From Triatoma infestans (Eukaryota; Arthropoda; Insecta; Hemiptera; Reduviidae), in NCBI GenBank assembly GCA_011037195.1, contig JAAEAF010001582.1, positions 62,001 to 126,000 on the forward strand: DNA of 64,000 nucleotides, read 5' to 3'. The notes below the pieces were generated by a model that saw only the letters and a list, made by a program, of their open reading frames with translations, made no database searches and was not told the origin of the DNA. This document shows, in pieces, positions 1 through 12,552 of the stretch. Position 1 is the first letter of the stretch; each line of letters starts with the position of its first letter. A program made the position numbers and the translations under genes.

Positions 1-907
1 AAAAGGAAATATATCTACATGCAATCTATTAACCTGTAAATTTCAGTTTTGAAAATATATTACAAATCATGCTTTATTATAAATAATCCAAGTGAATAAT
101 GTTGCTAATTTATTTTTGTTAAAAATGTTATATTGTGTACTTCTTAAATAAAAGAAACGCTTAAAAATACTGTTTGAACTTAATGATACGGAGAATGAAG
201 CTGGTCAAATTATTGCTAATAGCTAACAGCGAAAGATAGTAATATTTTGGAGATGGTGAAACTTAACATGGCTGAGGAAAACTATTTACCTCGGCTGGTT
301 GATCTCATTTGAATATAACCTCGGACAAAAAATAAACCGCAGAACATAACTAGAAAAATAATGAGCATATAATGCATGTGTTATTCTAACTTGTATGATA
401 ACCTGTGTTATCCTAAGGTTGCTATGCATGGTTTGGAAGTGAAGGTCTTTGCAAATCAAACAAAGGCCGGTGACGAGTATCAGAATAGGTTTAAAAAGAA
501 TAAATAAAGAAGTAGACAAATCCCTGAACTCACTTAAGACATACACGGTACAGGACTGATTCATGGTGTGTGTATTCACATATATATTTAGCTTTTAAAA
601 TAATTATTTCACCAGCAGTACGAGTTCTAGGATTCCTCACACCCTTTTGCCATTTTTCTGCTGCGGCAGCATCATTATTATTTTTCAAAAGAATCGCCAA
701 AGCTTAAAAGATAGTTGGGTCCACAATGCTGGATAGTATCCGCTGGATAATATCTGTCGTAGCATTGCTTCTTTTCTTTAAATCTGTTTGATTTTCGATT
801 TTCTTCCATCGTCAGCAACTCATTAAATTTTGTAGAGACGCTAACTTCCTTAAAGTTACAAGTTTTCTTAATATTTAAAATCACAAATCACTCAAACATT
901 GAGTTAC
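1..907 (-). other. Start of FKRP intron 6; terminal exon not present
   Basis: I looked on the minus strand for the expected C-terminal FKRP block (HVD..PFYP, then E.PEHFL and KFGPGVIENP) and did not find it, so the final exon is beyond the window. About 400-480 reads LVTGLCLICKDLH on the minus strand, resembling the LVTG.C.LR..LH stretch of the LINE fragments at 43.9 kb and 21.2 kb. That suggests a decayed LINE scrap inside the intron. The short open frame at 678-884 (minus) is unassigned. Confidence 0.6.
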
Positions 908-1118
908 CTGAGACAGATGTACTCTAAAGAAATCTCCTTCTGATGCTTTTTCCCAAACAAAACCCTGCTCATCAACAGCTGGCCTGGTCTTCGCTCTGAC
1001 AAGCCAAGAACACCTACCAATATCTTCTGAATAAATTCCAACATCCACATCATAGTCCCAAGGAAGAATGTCACCCATTCGCATAGCACCGAGTAGAGAT
1101 CCTCCTTCCAGCCAATAC
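908..1118 (-). CDS. FKRP: FKRP coding exon 6 (residues 396-466), catalytic motif
   Basis: Begins [11 protein letters not shown] after a T-rich acceptor (TTTTTTAG) and ends FFRVHLSQ at a GTAACT donor (906-907). Contains DYDVD, the metal-binding aspartate motif of the LicD/fukutin fold. Confidence 0.95.
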
Positions 1119-4100
1119 CTAAAAAACAAAAACAAAATATAATAAAATAATCACAAAAAATTAAATAGAAACTAATACCTATTTTCCAGGTGAACATTAT
1201 GTCTACGACCAATCAGGTAAAGGCGAATAACAAACATACTTTTAGAAAACACACACTAATACAACAAATAACTCAAGACCAAGCCCGGGAAAGAGCCCGT
1301 ACTTAGCAATTACTTTACAATTAAAGTTTATAGTCGCCAAATATTTTCACCGCTCCTAAGCGGCCATTCAAGTAAATAAGCAACCGGGAGCTATCATGAA
1401 ATGAATAGCAAAGAAGGATTCAATGAGTACTTAGTCACTACTTTATTAAAGGGAACGAGGAAATATATAAGACGGCGAAATTGGTTTGTAATCTGCAACT
1501 TGCTGAAATGCTCTGGTCCTTGAGCTTCTGCAACTCAACATCTTAGAGAAGAATTTAGAAACTCTTGGTTAAAAATTAAGGCAGATGGCAACACAACAGG
1601 GCATATTTTCTTTGAAATTCCCAAGACATCATTAATTCTGAGGCTGTACTATAATGTATTTCGTGCTGTTGCAACTTTTGCCGAATGCAAAGCTATCCAA
1701 GCCCCTCCCTAAGGATTTTAATCTGTAATCAGCTCAATAGAAGGCAAGTGAAAAAAAAGATAAAAACCTTGTAAATACATTGCTAAAGTGCCCATTACCA
1801 TCACTTTTAGAAACTTCGATCGTGTCTTGGAAATAAGACCTGATTTAAAAAAAAATCATGATAGAAAAGCAGCTGTGGGTGGGTTCAAGCCGAGCTGGTT
1901 TATAACAAACATCGAGCCACCAGCTATCAATGAGTCTAGATATCTTAATTAAGAAAAATTAGAACACAGCCAAATAAAAAAAAAAAAATAAATAAACAGA
2001 TATGACTACTGACAAATAACAGAAATCTATACCTAGTCTGTGCTTGATCAAGCAAATGAAACACATGCCTAGCTGTCCTACGGAGACCAGCCAGACAGCA
2101 CGGTGGCGTCCACTTTCCTTCCCAGAGATACTGAGGTGTATCATCTACCACTGTACCGAAACACCGAGCAGTATCACGTCTACACCCATGCCATTCGGTA
2201 TCACCATTTTCTAGCATTACCTACAAAATAATGATATAAACCTATTATCATGAGAACTACTATATATGATTATACAGATAAATAACCGTACTGAAGTTCA
2301 GATATTATTTGCCTTTTTTAATCCTAGAGCATGGTACATAGCTGCTGCTCGTTCTTTCGAAAGCTGACTAGCTTTCCATGCTGAATGAGGGTTTCCATAC
2401 AATTCTTTACCGCTTCCAAATGGTAAGTCTCGTAATATATGTGTCTGAAAATAAGACAGAGTATATACTATAAATTGTTACAAACAAATTATAATGATAT
2501 TAACATATTTATTTTATACCATTTAATAGCAATTAAATGATTATACACCTTAATTCGGTGTGTAGCTGCTTGTATGTAAAAAGCATCCGGGAAAGGTAGC
2601 ATGAATGGATCAGTAAGTTTTCTTAACATTTCTGTTCTCATCAATGTAGCATGCTTTCCCCTTACAAAATCACAAACATCACCTGATGATTCCTCAAACT
2701 AAACAAAATTAAACATTCATAATGGTAAGGTTTGTGATTCAAATAGTAAAGTGTAAGAATTGCTATTTTTCTTATTAATCAAGAAAAATATAAATTGCCA
2801 CATTTATAAAATGTTTTACCATGGTTAGTTAAAATATAGTACGCTTTTGTAAAAAACTACACTGAAAAAAACCTAAATATTTTGAAGATTAAAGAAGATG
2901 GGAAAAGATGCATAAATACCATAAATTCATCGCGTGGTCCATATACAGTCCTTTTCATGCTTGACTGGCAGGGTATTCGACGTCCCAAGTTTAAACCTGT
3001 CCATTTTAATGTAGCAATGGATTCATGTTGTTCGGAAACGCTGCTTTCCATCACTATCTAATAAGTTTGTACTTATGATTCCCACCACTAACAGAATTTT
3101 CCTTATGTTAAGTAAAAAGATGAGTGAACCTTGGCGGCCTCAGAAAATTGAAAGGTAAAGTAGCCACATTGCATTAACTGTTTTTCTCTGAATACCAGAA
3201 ATCTCAAATTTGGAGATTTATGTTACATTAGTACAAATGTCTTCTTTCTTCATGTATTCCTAGATACTTCATCAATATATGCATGTTTCTATCATAAATA
3301 TTTATCATAATTCCTAAAAGCTGATTCTGACTCAACTTAAGACTGGTTCTTCCTTTTGCTATTTCAATTTTGTAAATTCAGTACTTAAAACGCGACATAA
3401 TTGTGCTTCTGTTACGCTGGCAAATTGATAAGACTTAAAATGAACATTGCAGGCAAAGTGTCAGATTCAAAAAACATGGACAACGTCATGGACCTCACCA
3501 CTTTTTTCAAGGGGTTTACATTAAGCTGAAAACTGTAAAATATAATTAACAAATAAAAAAAATAAACAGCATCCAACTAAAAAAAAAGTTAAAAAATAAA
3601 TAAAAGGGAATAATAATATAGTTATAATAATAGGCGCCAACAGCTTTTATAAATGAAGTACATAAAAAAAAAAAATTAAAAAATACATACCAAATAAAAA
3701 TAAATAAATAAAGAGGGGCAGGATAGCTTAGTGGTGTATAGCAGTGCTGCTCTTAGATTTTCTCGCCCTAGGAGCCCTACAGCTCACTGACCAGTGATGG
3801 GCAGTGTTTGTCTGTATCGTGAGAACACTGCCCGGATGGCAGCGCACTGAGAAGGCTCCGGGCGCCAATGACCTCAGATGTTGACCCGCCATAAATAAAT
3901 AATATACAAATTATTCTGGGTAGGAGAATGTCCCTTTGCTGGTTTAAGCCCTTTCCTGGCACGGCACAATCACATGGCCAAGATGGTCCTCCAGCCCCTC
4001 GCTAAGAAATCGGAACTAGAGGTCCTCTGTTTAAATGCATGATGGAGCGTGTACTTTAAAAACCGTTAAAGCAAAGTGCTGTGGTATGTTGCGGTCATCC

Positions 4101-7100
4101 AGGCGGGCGGTTGAGTTCTATATAGCCAGATATAATCCTAGAGGATAAAATCAGCTGGAAAATCTTGGTGGTCAGAGCCGTTTCTCGCGACCTAATCATT
4201 ACTTTCGTCACGGCTGAAAAGAAGCATAAATACCAAGTAGTTTTGGCTGTATACTTTGCGCGGGATATGAGGATCCTGACGAAGGCTGACATGATACCTG
4301 CAATCATTTCGTAGAATACTCTCGTTGCCGCTGAGGTGCTTCTTGGCACGGCAAGAGAAGATTTCTAAGCATGCAGGGTTTGGGCCATAAGTCGTACAGT
4401 GAGTGGACCCATCAGTTCTGGCAAGACATACAAGACCCAACTTAAATTAAATCAAGAATTTTTTTCGTGATGGTCTGCTTCATTTTGTGGTTATCTAGCG
4501 TTGTTGGAATTCGCCTATCATCAGAACATTTTGTTAAACATAGTGAGATCGTCAACTAACAAATGCAAAGACTGAATACACAAGCTATACTCCAAATGGA
4601 TGGAAATACATCTTGAATGGGTATCAACTGTTTTTCGTTAGACTGGTGGCTGACTACAGCAACTCGCTAAAACAAGTGAAAATCAATAACATAACAATGA
4701 AAGGAAAGCGGTTGCCTACGTCGAAGTAGGATTCAACAAACAAACAATTATTTTCTTATGTTATCAATGACTGGTAGCAAGAAATCATGTTTATAACCAC
4801 TTCAAATATTCCAAATGTATCAGGTTTTTTTTTTACATTTTCAATCCATGATAAGAGCTCTCTCTCTGAAAGAGCTATATCACGATATAAATACTCTAAA
4901 ACGATTAAATCCATCTTATTGACGCAGCAGATAAGTCTGTACCTTATAACAATCTGAACTAAAAAAAAAAAAATCAACAATTTTGCGAAATGGCAGCCTA
5001 GCATTTTTATTAATATATTCGTGCTCAAATGGAAACACTTTTTTCAAAATACGAATGCAGTTTAGTTTAAACAAAATTATAACCTATATCCCTGATATAT
5101 ACCCGTCGTAGAGGGTGTTTTTACATGGATGTAAAAATAGAGAATCATACTAAATTGTAAGAATAATTATGTTTAAGGAAAATAATACACAAATTTGAAC
5201 AAAAAAAAAAAAAACTGTCAAATTAATTTTACTTGGATTGCAGAGAGTGCTTATAGGTTTTTACTTTATAAAAAAAATATTAACATTCCTTAAAAACTGT
5301 ACATTCCTACAAGTCATGCCATTACTAATATACAATTTTTATTTACAGTTTTACCGTTTTTTTAGAATGATTTTAAAACTAAAACAAAAGTCTGTCCTCC
5401 ACAAACTTCCATTATCTGAAGTGCATTTAAAATTCAGTACTATGTTAGTTTTTAATACATTATACTAAAATATTTTTGGTAAAATGAGTTGTAAACTCTA
5501 TAGAGCAAAAAAAAAATTACTAAAATATTGCCGGATACCCCAACATAATCTTATCTTTTTCTTTTATTTAATGTTTTACTAATTGCGCATAAATAAAGTG
5601 AGATAAAGTTATTAATTAATGTGCATAATCATTCACTAGCTCAAGCTCAAGCAGAATAAAAATAGATAATTAAATACCTTTATTTATATTCAATAACGAC
5701 TTCTCAACTGCGAAGTTTCAATTAGGAAAAATTATTGAAGATAACGACACTAAATGTCATTTAATTTAACTAATCGGAACAAGTTAATCTTTCTAATTCA
5801 GTTATTACGATGTTATCATAAACAAAAGTCAAATTTAAAATACATCTACAATTAGATAATATAGAAATTTAACGCACTTAATATTTCCGTTACTTAAAGG
5901 TGAATTAATTTTTCAATATCGCGGTAATAGCAGTAAACTCCGAACGTGTGGTAATATTGATGGACATATAAGAACACTTAATATGGTGACACTTAATTGG
6001 TGTCAGAAAGATCAATAAGGGGATTTAGAAGATTACGAGATTGGATGCCAATATTAGGGCTAATCAGAGCGGATTAGTTAAAATCAAAATCCAGTGTAAA
6101 TATAAATGTGAGAGCAAGTATCGACAATACTTCAACTGACATAAATCTGACTGCCAGTCCGATGGTCAGACAAAAAAAAATGTATGAAGTCACAGACACT
6201 ATCATTCAGTCTATTCGGTATCATCGTAGAAAGTGCAATATCCAAAGAAGCTCTCCTTCTACGAGACAAGAATACTAATTCGGAAACTGAAATGCTTCTG
6301 TCCTTTATTCAATGCCCGCTCTTTGCAACAGTACAATTCAGTGTCGCTCAGCCCTGTACTGTTCAGAAGATTGTATATATGTGAAACCATGCATGGTTCT
6401 TTCTAGAACTAGGAGAAGGTAAGAGAGGAAGAGTGGTCAGAATCCATGCACTGCGGGCACTGAGCCAGAACTGCAGGCAGTCAATCTAAAATTTGCTATT
6501 CAGTCGCAAAGGGGCACTAGTCGCTAATGAGTAGCCTCAAACTTCCTACACTGGACCTTCCTCTTTTTTAATTCAGTTTCAAGGGCTATGTATCCAATGG
6601 AAATCCATCCATTAGCATTCTGGATTGACAATAAATATTGAACCTATGATGGCCCTTTTTAATTATCGCGCATTCTATGTTAATATAACTTTTATTACGG
6701 ATTTTTTTTTTTTAATGTTCTCTTATTTTATATTCAGCAATACAGTTTTACTCTCACCTTCTAAGTAGGTATATGAGGAATTTGCTTAATTCTTATGTGT
6801 TCGTTTCCATTACTGCATTTTACATCCAACATCAATCACTGTTTAGTACTTCTATATTCTTCTGAAACAGATATGTAATATCAATCACCAGCACACTTTT
6901 GCAAATATTAAAATTAATTGTGTTTAACTACGCGATAAACGTTTCAACAACATGAGAAATTGAACGCGTTCTTTTCGGGTATAAGAATAATGAATTAATT
7001 CTGTTTTTTATTTTAAATCACAATAATGTTATGCAACATTTAAAAAATAAATTTTCTCTCTGCAGTTGATCTTTTTTAACAATATTTTCAGCTGCATTTA

Positions 7101-9571
7101 TTTACTTAAAGGTATAAGAGAATGGCTAGTGTGCAATGTTTTTTTGAGACATTAAGTGGTAAACAAATCCCTTTCATAAAAATTGCAACCCAATCTACTA
7201 CATCATTTCTTTGTTAGTTAAAACTGAAAAAGAATTTTATGCTTTTAATAATTATGTTGTGTATTTATCTAGATGGTGAATAACAGAATGAACATCAGAA
7301 GACTTTACATCAATTTAAAGATTCTTACTATTCGGCAGCAATGGCTCAGATAAAAATAACATATAGAATGATTTCTAAGAATAATTAAGTATTAATATTT
7401 TGTTACAATATAAAAATATCCACGCACTTCAGCTGACAGGAAGAGAGGACAGGCAAATTATTGATATATCTGTCATTTTATTTTCTTAGAGGTCCACTAT
7501 TCACATGCCACATAAAATTTCAGAAAGAAATGTATATTTTCTTTTAAATTATGTTATTACTTCGTACAAAAATTAGGTTACACTTAGGGGTACAAAATGA
7601 ATATAAAAAAATTCAATTTTGGTGTAGGTATAAACCAATAGGTTCACTGATAAAAAGTGTATCAAAAAATTTTGGTTCATAGTACATCTAAATTGCAACA
7701 AAATAATTCACAGTAGCCTGCCTCACTTTCAACCTTTCGATTTTTTTATGCAATTTCTGAATTAATTATTTTGAGGTCCTCTGAGTAAAAAAATGAAAAA
7801 GCGAATGGTTTGGCCTGTATATTTGGATAAAATATCTGTTTAAAAAAAAAAAAACAGCAAACTCAAACTTAATATTTACTTAACGCACCACCATGAGATC
7901 TAACAAAAACGTTCCGGTCAAAATTTGTGAATAGAAAATGTGACTTTATTGATTTTTTTTACGTTTTTCGCGATTTTCTCTAAACGGCTTCTCTGAGCCT
8001 TTTACATTTAAATAATTCTTTCCTTTGATAATTATGACCTTTTTTAACCTCTAAGCATTTAAGATGAATCTTCTGAGTCTTGTGCCCAACAAATTTTCAC
8101 AACATGAGCTGGATTAGCTCAGTACTCGCGCGCTGGACTAATACGCGGAGACCCTACGCTTGAGCCCTTAGATCTTCTCTTTCTAGGAGTCTCTATAAAC
8201 CCACTGGCCGGTGAAGGCTAGTTTTATCTGTAATGTTAGAACACTACCCGCTGCCAAACCACAGATATTAACGCGCCTTAAATTTATAACATTAGCAGGT
8301 GCAATGATTTTTCATATAGCTGGAAATCGGATTGGGAATATTTTACGTTTTGTAGACACTACAGATAAAACAACTATCCTATTTTAATGAACAACGTCTC
8401 GTTCGAATCAGAAACTATGCTGATCTGCTTTTAAAGGTTTCGTTTTTGTGAAGGTTGATTCAGAGGCTCTTAACTGCGGCGCTATCTAAATTTCCTTCTC
8501 CTTACATTTTTTCCTAGTTTCATCCCTTAACTCCTGGCTTTTATTCTATTAAGCAGAAAATAGATTTCTGATACAATAACTTTCAATTAACAAGATCATC
8601 TTCAGCAATATAAAAGATACAAGTTATTTTATACTATTTCTTAAAATTCATCTAGTATCTATATTAATTTTTTTAAACAATAAATTGGTTTAAACCGGTT
8701 AATAAAACAAGGCTGCCATTTCAACAACTATAGACTAAATTTTGTACAAAGAGACACAAATTAAAGTAATAGAATACTCTGGCACCCAGAAATTTTCTCT
8801 GTATCCTACATTAATGCGAAATTATACAATACTATAAATTAATACAAGTAGAAAGTATTTTATATAAATGAAAAGATGTACTTGTAGAAACTATGAATAT
8901 ATATATGTAAAATCTCAATGTATACATTTTTACATGAAACAAACATTTGAAAAATGTATAAGTAAAAAAAAAATGATGTTACCACAAAATACCTGAATTA
9001 TCCATTCTCTTAAATTGATGTGACAATTCAGACATGTTACTGGCTTCGATGCTTTATATGTTGCGGCTACAGCTACCAAATTTGATCTTTCGCTAGTTAT
9101 AATTCTTAACATTTTTTCTATTGTTTTCTTTGTATGAATTCTAGTTGAATCTGGCATGAATAAAACAAATTCTGTTGATAATTGGAATAAAGGTGTTCTT
9201 GCTTCAAAACTGTTATTCAATCCAGGTTGGAGATTAACAAGACGAACATTTTGAAATAAGCTCATTGAAGAATTGAAGAATAATGGAGGATAAGGTGGCA
9301 TATCGGTCACAATTAATATGCTTATATTTGGATAGGTAGATGCAATCGAGCGTACAGTATTTGGAATATCATTCTCAAAACTTTCAAATCCTCTAAGTAT
9401 GACAGTAATATTTGCTTGAACATCATTCCATTCTGTATTTCTGAACTTTTTAATACTAACATCTTCATTTCGTTCTTTATGCCGACCAACCAGCAACCAT
9501 ACAAAATAGAATACTATGAGATTCAAAATAATCACAAGAAGAATAAGTATTTTAGCTATTTTAATTCTCAT
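908..9571 (-). CDS. FKRP: Fukutin-related protein (ribitol-5-phosphate transferase) orthologue, 6 exons, 3' end outside window
   Basis: Join complement(908..1118, 2033..2220, 2313..2444, 2549..2698, 2920..3057, 8993..9571). The exons give 466 residues with no internal stop. Known family role: FKRP is a Golgi type II enzyme that adds the second ribitol-5-phosphate, from CDP-ribitol, to the O-mannosyl glycan of alpha-dystroglycan. Seen here: a short N-terminal tail, a hydrophobic anchor at about residues 6-29, a stem domain with TVRSIAS and [12 protein letters not shown] near residue 187, the zinc-loop cysteines C346, C353, C374 and C375 ([10 protein letters not shown] and TPPCC), then [11 protein letters not shown] and the LicD/nucleotidyltransferase motif [11 protein letters not shown] with D417, D419 and D421. 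The [14 protein letters not shown] block precedes the last donor. About 80 C-terminal residues (the HVD...PFYP part of the family) are missing and must be left of base 1. The ATG at 9569-9571 is chosen because the anchor follows at once. Introns are phase 0 except the last (phase 2). One donor is GC. Orthology is confident because the match covers all family landmarks in order. Confidence 0.93.
2033..2220 (-). CDS. FKRP: FKRP coding exon 5 (residues 334-395 plus two bases), zinc loop
   Basis: Begins [10 protein letters not shown] after a TTTTGTAG acceptor and ends at ACTAG|GTATAG. It holds all four zinc-loop cysteines (C346, C353, C374, C375) and the block [17 protein letters not shown], which is strongly conserved in FKRP. 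The split codon AG|G encodes R396. Confidence 0.95.
2313..2444 (-). CDS. FKRP: FKRP coding exon 4 (residues 290-333), GC donor
   Basis: 44 codons from THILRDLPF to YHALGLKK, matching the end of the human stem domain (RAALLRALGI). The only usable donor is AAG|GCAAAT. A stop (TGA) lies five codons further on with no GT before it, and the phase must be 0 to join exon 5. Confidence 0.88.
2549..2698 (-). CDS. FKRP: FKRP coding exon 3 (residues 240-289)
   Basis: 50 codons, phase 0 at both ends. Starts [10 protein letters not shown] and ends ATHRIK before a GTGTAT donor. The segment [13 protein letters not shown] corresponds to the CDALDGDAVVLLR region of the human protein. Confidence 0.9.
2920..3057 (-). 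CDS. FKRP: FKRP coding exon 2 (residues 194-239)
   Basis: 46 codons, phase 0 at both ends. It starts [10 protein letters not shown] right after an acceptor AG that would otherwise be read as an in-frame TAG, and ends at a GTATTT donor (2918-2919). It encodes [10 protein letters not shown] and YGPRDEFM. Much of this segment has no clear counterpart in human FKRP as I know it, so this is the least certain exon. The frame, both splice sites and its place between two solid exons support it. Confidence 0.75.
3711..3900 (+). repeat. tRNA-type SINE, B-box region deleted
   Basis: The head carries an A-box-like TAGCTTAGTGG at about 3725. The body then matches the other SINEs here: CTTAGATTTTC, CCTAGGAGCC, GTGATGGGCAGTGTTTGTCT, AGAACACTGCCC and GCACTGAGAAGGCTCCGGGC, ending in an A-rich (TAAA)n tail. 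The stretch that should hold the B box is missing. Confidence 0.7.
8105..8290 (+). repeat. tRNA-type SINE, diverged
   Basis: Head with TTAGCTCAGTAC (A-box-like) and GCTTGAGCCC (B-box-like), followed by CTTAGATCTTC, CTAGGAGTCTC, GCCGGTGAAGG, TAATGTTAGAACACTACCCG and ACGCGCCTTAAATT. This is the same order as the better copies near 20.9, 50.1 and 51.8 kb. Confidence 0.65.
8993..9571 (-). CDS. FKRP: FKRP coding exon 1 (residues 1-193)
   Basis: Encodes the cytosolic tail, the transmembrane anchor and most of the stem domain. It ends LREWIIQ, followed by a GTATTT donor (GT at 8991-8992). The length is 579 nt, so the intron is phase 0. Reading through the donor gives a hydrophobic run unlike the family, which supports the splice. 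Confidence 0.92.
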
Positions 9572-10785
9572 TTTAAACTTTTATTTACTGTGTTACAATG
9601 CCACTCGCGTTATTTTACTTACAAGTTCCTGCATAGTTAGATATATAAACGTTGTAATGATCCGGCATTATTCAGCACCCGAAGTAATCTTGAAATACCA
9701 CGCATCTACACAGCTTCACGAAAGAAAATGAAAATCTCAACTGCCAAACTTGTCACGACGAACAAAAAACAATCCATTTTCCCAGCAGCAAACAATAATC
9801 ATTGTAACCATATGAAAGGATACACATTCTGAAAGGTTACAATTGTGGAAATAGAAAAAAGTATTAGGTTAAACACATATATTGTTCCATATTCTTTTGA
9901 ACATAAACTTTCTTTCATCATATTTTAACAAAAAAAAAAATCAGAAAATAAAAAAAAATGTATGAAACAATGAATCGATGAACGATTCGTTCTAGAGATG
10001 AATTTAGTGATTACGTCATTCAAATTATTTGATTCAAGTTCACTAGAAGATTCGATCGAGTACAGTCTACATCTCCCTCTTATCCTTCTTACTTGAGATT
10101 TCTAAAAACTAAGTCGGATATTTATTTGTTCTTCTATACTCGCACCCACAAAATTATTGTTACTTCTGCCATGGCTCTGATACTAAACATTTTTAAGAAA
10201 TTTAAACTTATTTAAACATCGTTTGCAATGTGTCATTCGGATCAGGCAGTAACCAGCACACACTGCTCCAATTAAACCTTAATATTCCAGCAATTTTACA
10301 CCTTCTGATCAATACCTATATATAATTTTTCTGGAACTAAAAAAGATATATTGAAATCTTAACCTCACGATTTTATTAACATTTTTTTAACACGAATATT
10401 AACATTTTTTTGATTAATACTAATCAAATTTTATCATGTCAAGACAAATGGACAAACAGATGCTACTGACAGAATCACAATCAGTGCCAATGATCCATAT
10501 TCGCAGAGAAATCCATATACAATACGTACCATGATGCTATTGTGATATAGTTGCAAAAGTAACAATCTGAAAGTAGCTTGCTATTCGTGAAAATTTATTA
10601 TCTTGGTTTGATTGCCAGTTACGATGTTAGAACTAGTCAACAATCTGGAATATTACATATTGTTAATTTCGTTTGGATCTCCGCAATAGCAAATTGTGAA
10701 CAAGAAAAATCATAATGACGGTTGATTCCTGTTCTATAAGCATACAATTGACAAATTTACTTTAAACTGAAATTTTTCTTTCACT
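9572..10785. other. Region upstream of FKRP; no gene seen
   Basis: Contains the presumed FKRP 5' UTR and promoter, but I cannot identify a TATA box, initiator or first non-coding exon with any certainty. The remainder is AT-rich sequence without recognisable protein or repeat signatures. Confidence 0.5.
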
Positions 10786-11577
10786 TACAGCTATAAAAGG
10801 AAATATTGCGATCGTGTCAAATTTTCGAAATTGAGTTTTCACCGGAAATACACGTTTTTAAATTCTCGAAAAGTCCGAAAAAGTGGTTTTTAGATATTTG
10901 TGTGTGTGTGGTGTCCAGCATAACTCAAAAACGAAAAATTGCAGAAAACTGAGACTTAATATTTTTCGTTTTACATGTTATCAGGGGACGTGACAATAAG
11001 GTGTTTTGGGCAAAATCGGTCAACGGTATATACCTACCATTTTAATAAGTTGATTTTTTAGTTTGATTTTTTTTTGCAAGTTTTCTCGGAAATGGCTCCA
11101 TCGTTTTCCTTTAAACTTGGTATATTAACAATCATATAAAGAGCTATATCTTTTATCTGAACCATTTTTTTGGGAAAAATTCATTTAAAGGGTGTTCTTT
11201 AAAGGGATGCATGACGATACGTTTCCACTAAATTGCCTATTGAATGTATTATACAATTCTATCATTTATAAAATATTAATAAGAATTTAATGGGTGTGCC
11301 GAAATTCCGAATTGGAAGAAAATCGATTTACCCAAAGTACACTTTTATATTATATTTCGGATGCACAATATACGTATGTACATTATCAGGTTATTAATTT
11401 GTAAAATTTTTAATTAGGTAATATCGGTATAAATATAAAAAATAATAAATCATAATGGTTTTCTGCGACTTGCTCCGCTGATATACTAACTATACACACA
11501 AAGGCCTATACATTTTTTTTCCGTAGAAATTCATTTAAGGAGGACCATTTTAAGGGATTGGGGAGGTTTCGCTTTCC
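10786..11577 (+). repeat. Family-A ~1-kb repeat, truncated copy
   Basis: Starts near the palindromic end (AGGAAATATTGCGATCGTG), continues CAAATTTTCGAAATTGAG, TTTTCACCGGAAATACACG, the short GT tract and CATAACTCAAAAACGAAAAA, then half of a module. The right end is lost where the inverted copy at 11590 begins. Confidence 0.7.
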
Positions 11578-11589
11578 TAAAAAAAAAAA

Positions 11590-12552
11590 AAAAATCTAGT
11601 GTGACATACAACTTTCTCTTACTCCCGTTCTCAAAATTATAATTGACAATTTTATAGTTTGTGTACCAAATTAATTGAGATTCGTCGAAAACTGAAAAAA
11701 CTGTTCAGTAAAAGCGTACTTACGGTTTACTAATTTTCTTGAAACTCGGAATTTTGGCCATCTATTTATTTCTAATAATTTTGTTTGGATGGTAGAATTG
11801 TACATTGCACTTCATAGAAAAACATAACCCCATACCTCCCCTAAAAGTGCCCTAACTGAATTCTTTCCCAGTGACATGTTTTATATAAAACTTGTAGATC
11901 TTTGTATGTTTAGTTTACTAGTAAGTTTCAAGAAAATCGTCGGAGCCATTTTTGAGAAAATCACGAAAAAGTGAAAAAATTCATTTAGTAAAGTGTTAAA
12001 GTAAACGCTCTTCCGGTTATATGATTTTTTCAAACTCGAAATTTCAACAGCATATTCAATTCTAATTAACATTATTTAGATGACAGAATTGTCTAATAAA
12101 CTGAAATAGCACTTTAGATGAATACCTAACCCCACCCCTCCCGCAAAAGTGCCCTTAAATGAATTTTCCCGGAGAAATGTTTCAAATAAAAGTTGTAGCT
12201 CTTTATATGTGCAGATAACAACACACTAAGTTTGAAGAAAATCGTCGGAGCCATTTTTGAGAAATACGTAAAAAAGTAAAAAAACAACTAATAAAGTTGA
12301 GGTTGAGGAATTTTGTCTGATAACGTGCAGTTAGATTATCTAAACGTGATATCACGTTTCAACTTTCTACGGTTTTTCGTTTTTGAGCTATGCTGTTCAC
12401 ATACACATAAACACACACGCACAGACCATTTATAAAAACCACTTTTTTCGACTCAGGAGATCTCAAAACGGATATTTCCGTTGAAAACTCGATATCGAAA
12501 ATTTGACACGATTACAATACTTCCTCTTTCTAGGAGTGAGAGAAAGTAAAAA
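11590..12552 (-). repeat. Family-A ~1-kb non-autonomous repeat, near complete
   Basis: Runs from TCTAGTGTGACATACAACTT (a variant of the usual TCTGGTGTGAAACACTCACA end) to CTAGGAGTGAGAGAAAGTAA. Inside are two successive modules, each with the GGAGCCATTTTTGAGAAA block, AAATAAAAGTTGTAG, an ACCCC..CCTCCC tract and the ATTCTAATTAACATTATTTA block, then the CA/GT tract and CGGATATTTCCG. No ORF of note. Confidence 0.8.

Larger units (their letters stand above)
3058..8992 (-). other. FKRP intron 1, mostly AT-rich without genes
   Basis: A 5.9-kb intron between a GTATTT donor at 8992 and an acceptor at 3058. It contains two SINE copies (about 3711-3900 and 8105-8290) and many A or T runs. A more GC-rich patch at about 4020-4440 is open on the minus strand for 80-odd codons in two overlapping frames, but I recognise no protein there. 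A GC-richer stretch at 6380-6560 likewise shows no recognisable coding. Confidence 0.6.

Noticed and set aside
286..579. 97-codon minus-strand ORF as a gene
   Set aside because: Only a short LVTGLC..LH stretch resembles a LINE; the rest is low-complexity hydrophobic translation of AT-rich DNA.
678..884. Minus-strand ORF of 68 codons next to FKRP exon 6
   Set aside because: It does not match the expected FKRP C-terminus and has no splice acceptor or family signature; treated as chance.
8930..8992. Extension of FKRP exon 1 to the ORF stop
   Set aside because: The 20 extra residues are hydrophobic and unlike the family, and a good GT donor directly precedes them.
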